From positions 474,081-538,080 of the forward strand of contig JADKJP010000002.1 of assembly GCA_016720935.1 (NCBI GenBank): DNA of 64,000 nt, in the 5' to 3' direction. Of the stretch, positions 53,463 through 63,378 are shown in pieces (the first letter of the stretch is position 1; the number at the start of each line of letters is the position of its first letter). Origin of the DNA: Bacteroidota bacterium (GTDB taxonomy: Bacteria; Bacteroidota; Bacteroidia; AKYH767-A; 2013-40CM-41-45). A program made the position numbers and the translations under genes. The notes beneath the pieces are model-generated. The model had not been told where the DNA came from and searched no databases. It saw only the letters and a list, made by a program, of their open reading frames with translations.

Positions 53463-54780
53463 TAGTTTGATAATGAGTATTTTGATTTGCGACCTAAAAT
53501 CTAAAATCAAACTACCATGAGCAAATCTACAAAAGTTCAACGAGAAAACATTGCTTGGTTTTACGACCAACCAGTCGACATTAAATTTGAAATGGTGATG
53601 AATCATTTTGAGATGTGTCGAATCATGATTAATCAGATTTTGAAGAAATTATCAGAGAAAAGACAGGTGAACGTTATGAGCATTCACTTTCGGGCCAAAA
53701 AATTCTATCGCCACGGTTTCAATCCGGGAGCATCAAAATGGGGAGATCATCGATTGCCGGTGGAAATTCCAAGAATCAGGGAATCTTCAAGTGGAAAATT
53801 GTACCGCTTCCAGGTCTGGAAAACTTAAGAAACCTAGCCAAGCCAACCGAAGAAGTTCTCAAAAGGTTCTTCATGGAATCAGCACCCGTGATTATAAAAA
53901 GTAACTAACCATTTAGCCGAAAGTTTCGGACTCAGTTCCAAGTCAGGTCAGTCGTGAGTTTAAAGAACAAAGCGAAGAAGCATTCAAGCATTTTGTGAAC
54001 GAACCTATGAAGATCACAATTTTGTTGTACTGTTAATTGACGGAAAATATCTGGCCAGTGAACAGATGGTAGTCGCCTTGGGTGTGACGGATAAAAGGAT
54101 CAAAAATTCCGTAGGTTTTATTCAAACATCAAATGAAAATAGCCGTGCCATAAGCCAGTTGCTTAAACAAATACTCGCAAAGAAATTTAGTTTTACTGAC
54201 GGCTTACTTGTCATGATCGATGGTAGCAAAGGGCTTCACAAGGCGGTGGTCGATGTGTTTGGAAAAAAGCAATTATTCAGCGTTGTCAGTGGCACAAACG
54301 TGAAATGTACTGAGCTATTTAAGTGATCGGGACAAATCCAATTTTAAAACAAAAATACAGAATGCATACCGGGAACCTGATTACAATAAAGCTAAACTGG
54401 TATTGCTAAACATCCACAAAGAGCTCTTAAAAATCAATCAAAATGCAGCGAACTCTCTACTGGAAGGCTTGGAAGAAACATTACACTCCACAAATTGAAA
54501 GTTGCGCAAATATTTTCCAGAAGTTTGGCTACGACAAATTGTATTGAAAACCTGAACTCCCAAATGGCGAAATATGTACGAAATGTTAAGCATTGGACCA
54601 ACAGTAATCAACGACAAAGATGGGTTGCTGCAGCCTTATTGGAATTAGAAAATAATTTGAATAAAATTCATAACTTTAAACATCTAAATAAATTACAGGA
54701 AGCAATCAAAATCACGTCATCAGGAAACCACGATGCAATTTTCAACTAAGAATTAGACATCACCCTCATTATAGAAACTC
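53463..54780 (+). mobile_element. IS256-family insertion sequence
   Basis: A transposase gene of the IS256/mutator kind occupies nearly the whole segment. Imperfect terminal inverted repeats are GTTTGATAATGAG (53465-53477) and, reverse-complemented, GTTTCTATAATGAG (54765-54778), differing by one extra base and one change. Target-site duplication could not be defined. It separates the intact part of the window from the indel-rich part. Confidence 0.7.
53517..54749 (+). pseudogene. IS256-family (mutator) transposase, frameshifted
   Basis: Segments in different frames join into one DDE transposase of about 410 residues. They are MSKSTKVQRENIAWFYDQ, then VLLIDGKYLASEQMVVALGVTD (first Asp), VMIDGSKGLHKAVVDVFG (second Asp), LLEGLEETL (Glu region), and TTNCIENLNSQMAKYVRNVKHW with QRQRWVAAALLELE near the end. 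The phrase TTNCIEN and the DGSKGL motif are diagnostic for IS256-type enzymes. At least five frame changes are needed, so as written it is inactive, though sequence error may explain them as in neighbouring genes. Confidence 0.88.
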
Positions 54781-55025
54781 TGGTTTATTCAAGATCAAAT
54801 AAAATTATTTCTAGCAGATTGGTTTTAAATAAAACTGAATTCTCAATTAATATTTTAACAAACTTGTATCGCCAGTAAGGCACATTGAGATTCACAAAGT
54901 GTACAGGGAGGAATTGAGTTTCTCCCGTGAGAAATATTCGAAAGTATTTTCTTAATCAAATCAAAACAGTAAGATGCATTCATAAATTTTTAAATCATTT
55001 ATAAAACCACAAAAACAAAACTCAC

Positions 55026-56184
55026 ATGAAAAATCTAAAGTTAATTTTCCGACTGGCAATTTTTTGCTACTATTGTTTTTAACGGCTCAGTTAATGCAAA
55101 CAAATGGCGTGTTAACCGAATTTCGAATTATCTTACAAATGGAACTCACTATGGTGAAAACCTTAGGAAACAGTGTGTTTCCGGTATTTGATCACCCGAT
55201 AATGCACAAAACAGTAATCTGGTTTCTGATTATGATACTTTGTATCTTGAAGGTACAGGAAATAGCCTGGGCTATCCTGGATTCCACTTACTCGCCCATT
55301 GGTATTAATAGGGGTTTAGAGCCACATTTCTGACCTCAACGCAGCATCGAATGTTAGCAACGATCAGGTTGAAACCAGAATGGACAATATTGTATTTGCT
55401 CCTGGGTCAGAGGGATCATAGATCATTGGGGTCTCATGTAGGTGAGTGCATATGGTATTGATGTAAGTACCAAGTAATATAATGGTGAAAACGATGTTTG
55501 AGTAGAAGCGGATATTACCTTGGTTATACTGCAACGATGCAGTTATTACAGATAATCCAAAATTTCATTAATAATTCCAATAATTGAATGGAAGTGGAGT
55601 GGTAGCAAGTGGTTATGGAATTCCACAAAACCTCATCATTAGTCACAATATTTTTATGAAGATATTATCATTATATAACAATACCGGAACATACAATATT
55701 GCTGAATGCAATAATAATGTGTTCGACTGCTCAGTTATATCTGGTACCGCATCTATTCGATTGAATACTCCATCTTTTCAAAATAATATTATCAAAACTG
55801 CGAATGCAATCGTGGACCTGAATAGTGGCATTGCTTCTTCAAACGTAATTTACAATGTATGCGCAACGGCATCACAGTTAAATACTACTGATCCTCAATG
55901 GCATAATTTACTTGTGTCAAATATGCAAACCATTTTGTTCCGGTTAGTAACTCTACAGATGGGAATTATCAGCTCGATCCAACATGGGCCGCGTTAAATC
56001 AAGGTTCCGCAGGTGGTGATCGTGGGCATATGGGGGTCCATCCATTTACCAGTCGCTATACTTTGTCTGATTACCTCCTGTTCCGGTTATTTATGATATT
56101 ACTACAACAGGTGTTGCGTCACCTGTGACCGGCTTACCGGTAACGATCCCAAGGCCCGTACAATTAAATAATTTGAACAGCTAA
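55026..56184 (+). pseudogene. Right-handed beta-helix surface protein, frameshifted
   Basis: Joined from several frames: MKNLKLIF start, KWRVNRISNYLTNGTHYGENLR, NAQNSNLVSDYDTLYLEGTGNSLGYPGFHL, QVETRMDNIVFAPGSEGS, then NGSGVVASGYGIPQNLIISHNIFMKILSLYNN and FQNNIIKTANAIVDLNSG. The alternating N/I/V stacks (LIISHNIF, NNVFDCSVI) are typical of parallel beta-helix repeats in polysaccharide-binding or adhesin proteins, and GDRGAYGGPS near the end is common in that group. It ends about 15 bases before the next gene. No working frame exists as written. Confidence 0.65.
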
Positions 56185-56198
56185 TAAAATTTCCAAGC

Positions 56199-57190
56199 AT
56201 GAAAAAAATATTAATTTCATCCATACTGTTGTTGTTCAGCTTCTGTCTAAGAGCCCAGGACATCGTTCAGGTGGAATATTTTACCGATACTGACCTGGGT
56301 TATGGGTTGAATACTTTGATGAATGTCACAGCCTCTCCCGACAGCAACTGGTCCTTTACCATCCCGGTTTCGGGAAGCCTGCCTATTGGCTATCATAAAA
56401 TATACATTCGTACTCAAAGACAGCAATGGACAATGGAGTCCAGACCTTCAAAAGAGAGTTTTTGAAGTACTTCCATCCGGAACTACAGATAGTGTAATCA
56501 CTGGTGAGTGGTTTATTGATACGGATTTGGGTTATGGACAAAACACTGCATTTAGCATTTCTCCACTCGTAAAGATATTACTCAATCTATTACTATTCCA
56601 CCTGCAACAATTGCCTCCTTAAGTGAATGGGGTACCAAAATTGTACGGCCGCGTTCGGATGGTTATGGAAGATGGGTGAAACTTTCAAACGTAATCTTGA
56701 GGTGGTCAGCAGTTTTAATTATCCGAGTGTTGTTACGGTAGAATATTTCCAGTTCCTCAGATCTTGAGATGATAATTGTGTTTCTTCAGCTCTTGTTGCT
56801 GCGGTAGACAGTGGAATGGACATTCAATGTGCCCTGGAGTATTGCTCCGGCGGGAGTGGACACACTTTATTTCAGAGTGAAAGATGATGGAGACATACGT
56901 TGGTCTCATACAGCCAGAGAGTATATAATATAATTAATGGTATTTCGAATGCGGATTTTCAGATATTCAACTTTCGCCGAATCCAAGTAACGGATTGTTC
57001 AAAAAATCCAAGGCAGTAATTTGTTGGTGGAAAGTGTTGAAGTTTTCAATCTTCTCGGAGAAAGAATATTTTACCAGAAAATTTAGATCAGTCAAATTAT
57101 AATTGATTTGGCTGATTTACTAACGGTTTGTATAATCAAATATAAAAAACAAAACAAGGCCTGATTCAACAGAAGCTGATTAAGGAATAG
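56199..57190 (+). pseudogene. T9SS-exported repeat protein, frameshifted
   Basis: Signal peptide KKILISSILLLFSFCLRAQ, then repeats built on VEYFTDTDLGYGLNT, EWFIDTDLGYGQNT and VEYFxSSSDLGDD, each followed by a short beta-rich stretch (SPDSNWSFTIPVSGSLPIGYHKIYIRT). The C-terminal part reads, after corrections, as a sorting domain (LSPNPSNGLF ... VESVEVFNLLGERIFYQK ... LTNGLYIIKIKNK) and ends at 57190. Several single-base breaks. It likely forms a surface protein pair with the beta-helix gene upstream. Confidence 0.65.
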
Positions 57191-57228
57191 TCAATTGATT
57201 GAAATAGATTGTGAGTTAAAGAAATATT

Positions 57229-57328
57229 TTAACCACAAAATATGTTGAGTTGATCACCCAAAAGGGCGCAAAGAGTGATTCAAAACTCCTGCGCCTCTGC
57301 GTTTTCAACACTTGATCTCTGTGGTTAA
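57229..57328. repeat. Nested intergenic palindrome (TTAACCACA ... TGTGGTTAA)
   Basis: Outer arms TTAACCACA (57229-57237) and TGTGGTTAA (57320-57328) are perfect inverted repeats. Inside, GGCGCA (57265-57270) and TGCGCC (57290-57295) form a second pair, with CGCAAAGAG and CTCTGCG-type words around it. Similar CGCAAAG/CTTTGCG palindromes are frequent between genes in Bacteroidota. It lies in the 379-base gap (57191-57569) that otherwise holds nothing recognisable. Confidence 0.7.
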
Positions 57329-57569
57329 TTGTATCCTCATTTACGTACCGGTTAAACTGTGCCTAATCCGGGAATTGGCCGGATTTACGGCTTTTCTATT
57401 CTCTTGCATATATATATGTATATAGGAATCACCTTTCCTTATTTGGATTGATTCTAATTTGATTGAAATTCCTGCGTTTTCGCAATTTATTTACCGGCTC
57501 CTCTCTAGGGTGGTATTTAGAGAGAATATTTTGATTTAACCAAGAATTACCTCGTCTAATCTAAGCCAC

Positions 57570-59607
57570 ATGAAGAATCTGCTACGCTTGCTTTCTGTTG
57601 CATTGCTTTTTGTTTTACCAAAACAGAGTGTTGCGCAATGCACAATTACCAATGCTACCTCTCGCGTTTGTCAAGACGGATCTTCGAATTGTGATCTGTT
57701 GCCTGACATCGCTATTTCCGGATGGACGGCAGAATTATGCGGGTGGCCCAACAGAATATCCACAAACCGGTGCAGGAGCCGACAACGGACATTTACGTGT
57801 AACCGGATCAACTCCGAAGATTGGTTACGGACCATGCGCTGTAGAAGTGGAACAAAACGGTAATCACTGGTTTGTTTAGGGATCAGATACTTTCAGTGCG
57901 CCCGCATCTCAATCTTTGCTTGTCCAAACGGAGAAGTCGCCAAACAAATTCTCTATCAAAGGATCTATCATAAAGATCATCAGGCGATGTCATTTCGCGA
58001 TCGTATTGCAGGAGCGATGACCTATCAGCAAGGCGGTATGCATGTTGACGATTGGGGCATCATGTCTTTGCGAATAGAAAATCCACTGGAGCCCGGAATC
58101 CTCTCAACTGGAGTGTTGTTGGTTGGGGATACAAACAGTCTTTTTGCCTGATGGATTATGGCTCCTGTAGCACTTACAATGGACATTGTCGCGATAACCA
58201 GAGTGTTTTTGGTGCCGGTACTACTTTGCTGAATGCTGACTTTCCAAATTATGGCTTAGGAAATTCTTATGGTTGTTCTGATGTTGAGCAAGGATGTTCA
58301 GTTGGCTACACTGATATTTACAGCGAAAGCCTGAACGGTATGTACATTGAAATTCCACAAGGAACTTGTAACGGTGATTATTGGATTGTTTACGAAATAG
58401 ATCACATGATTATTTCGTAGAGTCAAACAAAACAACAATTACACAGTAATACCATTTACACTTGCATTGCGGGATCAACCCGGCAATCCGGTGACAGCCA
58501 TCACTGCCCGACAGAAATACTGTCATTTGCCGGAAATGATTCTGTTACGCTTGCGAATGCGGAGTTTGTCCTATCTCTCCGGTCCAATGGTGAAACGACA
58601 CAAAACATAAAAGTTGGAGCCAGTACCTATTCTGTAACTGTTACTACTTATTGTGGAACAGCCATATCTCAGCCTCTTACAGTGCGCTTCCATCACCGGT
58701 TCAACCAACAGTGAATGAAGATTCAATTTGTAACGGTTACAGCGCTGCTTTATCTGCGGCTGGAAACAGTCTGACGTGGTACGATCAGTCGAATACAGTT
58801 GTAGGTACAGGAAATACTTTCACCTCGCCGGTGCTCATCAACACAGCAACACCTACCGTCGTTGATCAGGTCAATAATCCGGGAACTGTTGTGCGTGCAG
58901 GAAAACCAAATAGTCTCGGTGGAGGTTCTTACTATACGGGAGTGCAATATGAAGTATTTGGTGCTCTCAAACCATTTGTTTTGGAAACTGTTCTTGTGTT
59001 CGCGAATGGTGCAGGGAACCGGACATTTGAATTGGTAAACAGCACAAGTTCTGTCTTACAATCCTGCACTATAAATATTCGAATGGTCCTTCGCGGGTGA
59101 CTTTGAATTTCAATGTTTACAAGGAACGAACTTACGTCTTGGCGCTACAGGGACTCCAAATTTGTGGAGAAAATAATGTGGGTATTGTTTATCCATATAC
59201 TATTACCGATACTTTATCGATTACAAATCCAGTGCCGGTGCTTCTTTCTATTATTCAGTTTACCGATTGGGAAATAGAATTTGGAGGAAGAATATGTACC
59301 AATTACTCCTGCAACCGCGCATGCCGTACGTCTTTCCATGTACCGGAATCGATCCTGTAGCGGACCTTTCCAATAACTTTCTTCTGTATCCGAATCCCTC
59401 TACAGGTTTATTCAATGTGGACATGACAATTCCTGGAAGTGGTTCCACTGTTCATCTGAACGTATATGATATGACCGGAAGGCAAGTGTACGATCGCACA
59501 TGCAAAATGGAGAGCGATCAGTTTAGCCACGGTTTATCTTTTGATGGGTTTTTGCATATTGCACGTTGAAACTTGCGGATCATACACTCGCTCCTTTAGA
59601 ATTCTAA
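57570..59607 (+). pseudogene. Lysyl-oxidase-like T9SS surface protein, frameshifted
   Basis: Signal peptide (LLRLLSVALLFVLPKQSVAQ), then a domain matching lysyl-oxidase-type proteins: GGMHVDDWGIMSLR, SLFCLMDYGSCSTYNGHC, QGCSVGYTDIYSESLNGMYIEIP, DYWIVYEIDPHDYFVESNKTNN (~120-290). Ig-like and beta-sandwich parts follow (VNEDSICNGYSAALSAAGNSLTWY; VLVFANGAGNRTFEL), ending in a sorting domain (LYPNPSTGLFNVDM ... LKLADHTLAP) at 59607. The family's copper-site His cluster is not clearly complete. Many single-base breaks. Confidence 0.65.
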
Positions 59608-59609
59608 TG

Positions 59610-61460
59610 AGTTTGTTGTGACACGGTTCACCTCGGGATTGTCACCCTTCCAGATTTTGTTCTGGGGCTTACCATGGTGGCAACCTCTTCTTGGCGGACC
59701 GTTTTTTTTGTTCCTGGATGTGTCACATGGTTGCACTACAGGACGGTTGCACATGACTACTCAATAAAGTTGGAATTCGTCCCAAAGCACATTCGGTCAC
59801 GAACTTTATTGGACGTGAGGTTGCCATTCGCGGCGGTAGTCATTTGTTTGTATACTTCCTCAGATTGAAAGGGAACGCGACCGCCCAACCTCCGGTTTCG
59901 TTTCATATCGCCCAGGATTCTGAAGGATGAGCTTCGTTCACAGCAAGCGATTTTTGGCGCAACCTGCCGTCTGAGGCTCACCCTTTTACAATTCTTCATG
60001 TGTGGCGGACTTGCTGTATATGTTCTGGGTTCAAGAAGTTTTTGTCAGTATGGCTGTCCATACGGAATGGTTTTCACTCTTCCAGATCGTTCGACTCCGG
60101 GTAAATTAAGCTCTCGGGAGATTGTACCGAATGCGGCAAATGCACGGCGGTGTGTTCGTCCCACATACAGGTCATGCACGAAGTGAATCAGTTCAATAAG
60201 GTGGTGGATCAAAGTGTCTGAAAGATCTGGACTGTGTGCAAGTGTGTCCGGAAAATGCTTTGTCATTCCGGTTTGCAAACCATCCGGCTTTTATCATTAA
60301 AAAACTTGAGGGTTTTAAAAGCGATACGATTCCTTACGGTATTGCCCGGAAGATATCTCTCTCGCTGTATTGACTTTCCTTTTTCGTTACAATTTTTCGC
60401 GGATTATAATACAATTCCATTCCTGCTCGCCATCGCGTTTAGAATTATTTTCTCCTTTGGAGTTATTACGCTTTCACGATTGTGGAGAAAGAATATGTGC
60501 GGATCGGACATTATCTTTCAAGGAACGTCCCAATAAACTAACGTTTCCGAAACATGTTTTCAACCTATTTACATACTCTTGTTGTTAATCTTTACCTTGC
60601 ATAGTGACAGTTGTACATGTATATACCTATCTGGGAGATCGTGAATACGGTGCTTTGCTGAAGGAACAGCAATCGGGTTACAATGAGTGTGACATCCGAT
60701 AAAGTGGATAAATCTTTTGCCATGTTACAAAAAGCCGACGCGCTTGGCATCTGGCATCCTGCTAGTCTGCAAAGAGAGATTGGCCGCGTTAAGTTTACTG
60801 AAAAATGATGAAGAATCCGCTTCTAAGTATTTAAAGTATGCTTGAAAAAACTTCCTGACGATCTTGAAGGAAGATTAAAAATATGGTAGCTCCTCATTTT
60901 ACAGGGGAAAAATCAGAAGCGGAAGTTCAACTAAAAATCTACAAGCTGAGGCCATCAGCGACAGGAAAACATGATACAGGCTGAAGCATCGCTTACATTA
61001 GGACACCCTTTACGGGAGGCTGCCTGGTTTTTTTTCCTGCGGAAGCCTTGCCGTATTATATCAAAAAGGTCGCTGGAGAAGACGATCCTGTTAGTGTGGA
61101 AATTAAACTCAAAGCTCTCGGGTTTTATATACGTACGGGTCAGTTGAGCAAAGCGGAACGTTATTCAAAGAAGCTGAAGAGGAACCAAAAAAACAGGAAT
61201 TGATTGAAAATAATCTTATAGTAATTTGATAGAGAAAAAGATTTACCCCCAAGAAGCAGAAATGCGTCTGGTTAATGCCAACAAACTGCAACGCGGGAAT
61301 GAGCAGTTTTATATAATCTTTCCATCTAAATTTTCTTCGAGGAAAAAGAAGCTTTTGGTTACGAGTCAATGAAGTTGACTTGTTTAAACAACATCCGGAA
61401 CATCAAAACACAAGAGTAGCATTGGACAGAATGGAAAAGAAGTTGAAGTGTCCGACCTAG
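59610..61460 (+). pseudogene. Membrane polyferredoxin with C-terminal TPR part, frameshifted
   Basis: Recoverable pieces in order: a hydrophobic part (WQPLLGGPFFLFL), YVLGSRSFCQYGCPYGMVFTL (Cys motif of NapH/FixG-type proteins), the first 4Fe-4S site CTECGKCTAVC at ~60123-60160, a second site LKDLDCVQVCPENA at ~60220-60260, further hydrophobic segments, and a TPR-like region from ~60610 (LGDREYGALLKEQQ; AEALPYYIKKVAGEDD; LKALGFYIRTGQLSKAERY) ending at 61460. Such proteins pass electrons at the inner membrane. The join of the two parts in one gene is inferred; they could be separate genes. Start is uncertain. Confidence 0.55.
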
Positions 61461-61480
61461 CATCGAAATAATAAACTGGA

Positions 61481-61939
61481 GTGAAAATTACAAATACAAC
61501 TTATCAGTAGGAATTGTTTTCGTATTGTTTTGGTTTTTCTATTGTAAAAACACAAATCACATTGCGCGACCTTCCCGCGTGGAAGCGCCGCTTTTTGTGG
61601 ATACGATTCGCAATCCGAAGGTTTCCTTTTAGCGGGCCGGGGATGGAGGATGCTGAAAATTTACAATACTACCTGTTGTTGGACTTGTCACGGCATCGGA
61701 TGGAAGGGGCTTTGGTCCTGCAAGTGTCGCGATCAACCTAAACCGGCGGATCATACGAGCCGGGCGGTACGAAGCGAAATTGATGGAGCTTTGTTCTGGA
61801 AGATTTCAGTAGGAAAGGAAATATGCAGCCTTACCTCAGAACGCTGCTCACTGTGAAACAACGCTGAGCATTGGTAGACAATATCAGGACATTTTCCGAA
61901 CACAGGAAGCAAGTCAAACTATCTCAGGCTCAGGAATGA
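61481..61939 (+). pseudogene. c-type cytochrome, frameshifted
   Basis: A likely GTG start at 61481 gives a hydrophobic leader (VGIVFVLFWFFY after correction). The haem motif is CWTCHG at ~61670, within NTTCWTCHGIDGRGFGPASVAINLN after fixing single bases, followed by KPADHTSRAVRSEIDGALFWKISVG and a final helix (WALVDYIRTF). This is a monohaem class I cytochrome c, exported and periplasmic. It follows the polyferredoxin by 20 bases. Confidence 0.65.
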
Positions 61940-61975
61940 TGTTGTTGATTTTTAATAAGACATTACTGAAAGAAG

Positions 61976-62878
61976 ATGTATTACAATTTTAATAATAGCA
62001 TTGCTTTCTTGTCTCCATGAACTAGTTGCTCAGGATTTCTTTTTGTTACAGATAATCCGGAAGTAAAGATGCCTAACGATCAAAAGTACTGGTCAAGTTC
62101 CCAAACCACGATGATGCCGCCTAAAAACCGGCTCCGAATTTAACTATCCCGTCATCCGTTTGGAGCGGTGAAAGTAGATCATACTTTACTGAAGAATTTC
62201 CTGGGGACGGATCTTGTAGCGAATATCCGTTTTTACGGGTTCTGTATTTCCTTTAGGAGATAAAACTTTTGTTGGAATCGGGCGCACAAATTCGGTAAGA
62301 CCTTGACCTGGAAATAAAACGACTAGTCCTAGATCAAACAACGGACAATAAAATTCATTTCTCTTGTGTGTTTAATACAGATTAACATGTCGGATGATTT
62401 CGCGACAATACCGAAGTATGCTTTTTTTGGTGACGGAACTGCACTTTTGGTATAAACAAAAGCATCGCTTATCGTTGTAATTCGCATACCAGTCATTTCA
62501 AGAAAATTTGGAAAACGTTTTCTCAGCGGACTCAATCCTGAGCTTACCACCACCGCAACCTAGTTTCTCCCCGGTCAGGACAATCATACCCTAAATCTCT
62601 GCAGGACTGGCCTTTAAGAAAAACCTCCTACTAACACCAGTTTGCTGGCGGACTCTTCTTATCGATTCAACAACAAGCCGGAGAATGGGTATTTCCCATT
62701 GAGTCTTGGAGTTGAATTTGGAACATCGGTCACGCCTTCCAGATTGTGGTAAGTTCAATCCGGGACTTACAGGAGGCTTATTTATTCTTCAGAAACTACC
62801 GTTATGGTAAAGGTGAATTTCTTTTTGGTTTTAATATCAAAGAACATTTCTGGTATAAAAAGAAAAAAAAGCCAATGA
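61976..62878 (+). pseudogene. DUF5777 family beta-barrel protein, frameshifted
   Basis: Corrected reading shows a short signal and QDFFFVTDNPEVKMP, then IRFYGSVFPLGDKTFVGIGRTN, LDLEIKRLVLDQTTDNKI, DDFATIPKYAFFGDG, HNLVSPGQDNHT and SYRFNNKPENGYFPLSLGVEFGTSGHAFQIVVS, ending FGFNIKEHFWYKKKKK. These phrases match the DUF5777 barrel family of Bacteroidota, often near cytochromes. It would end at TGA 62876-62878, overlapping the next gene's ATG. Confidence 0.6.
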
Positions 62879-63301
62879 CCCTTCGATATTTCAATAAAAT
62901 ATTTCTTACCGGTTTTATTCTTTGGAAGTATTCTTCCTCTGGATGAATTCCTGTACCAAGGACGAAGGTCCGCTGATTATTAAACCCCCGAAAGATCCGG
63001 GGATACATTTGATATCCTTCAGCGAGGAAATTCAACCGATTTTTGATTTGCATTGTGTACGCTGTCACAACTATTCACATCCGTTCCTTGACTTACGATC
63101 AGGGTTTTTGCTTACGATCAGTTGATTTCCATCGGACATCTTGCACCTTATGTCGATACAGTGAATCCTGAAAACAGCATCCCCTGATCGGTAGATTGAG
63201 AGGAGTAGAGTACCCCATAATGCCTCCGGATGGTGATCACCTCACTCCCGAAACAATTGACCTCATCCTTTGTGGATGATAGAAGGGCAAGGAATAATTG
63301 A
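62875..63301 (+). pseudogene. Haem-binding lipoprotein (cytochrome c-like), frameshifted
   Basis: Starts MTLRYFNKIFLTGF; after a one-base correction a lipobox-like FLWMNSC is followed by TKDEGPLIIKPP, then EEIQPIFDLHCVRCHNYSHPFLDL with a CxxCH haem site and IMPPDGDHLTPETIDL near the end, where MPP gives the usual distal Met. It ends at 63301 after corrections. Periplasmic electron carrier anchored as a lipoprotein; overlaps the DUF5777 gene. Confidence 0.65.
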
Positions 63302-63324
63302 TTATGTTACTATTTGATTGATGT

Positions 63325-63356
63325 TAAAAAAGCCGGATTTATTAATTCGGCTTTTT
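63325..63356. terminator. Bidirectional terminator between converging genes
   Basis: AAAAAAGCCG (63326-63335) pairs with CGGCTTTTT (63348-63356) around an AT-rich loop, giving a T-run on either strand. It lies between the cytochrome lipoprotein (plus) and the lamin-tail protein (minus). Confidence 0.85.
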
Positions 63357-63378
63357 GAGCAATAAAAAATGTATTTTC

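Noticed and set aside
54781..55025. Small coding genes between the IS element and the beta-helix gene
   Set aside because: No frame has a signal, domain or neighbour-like codon pattern; treated as non-coding.
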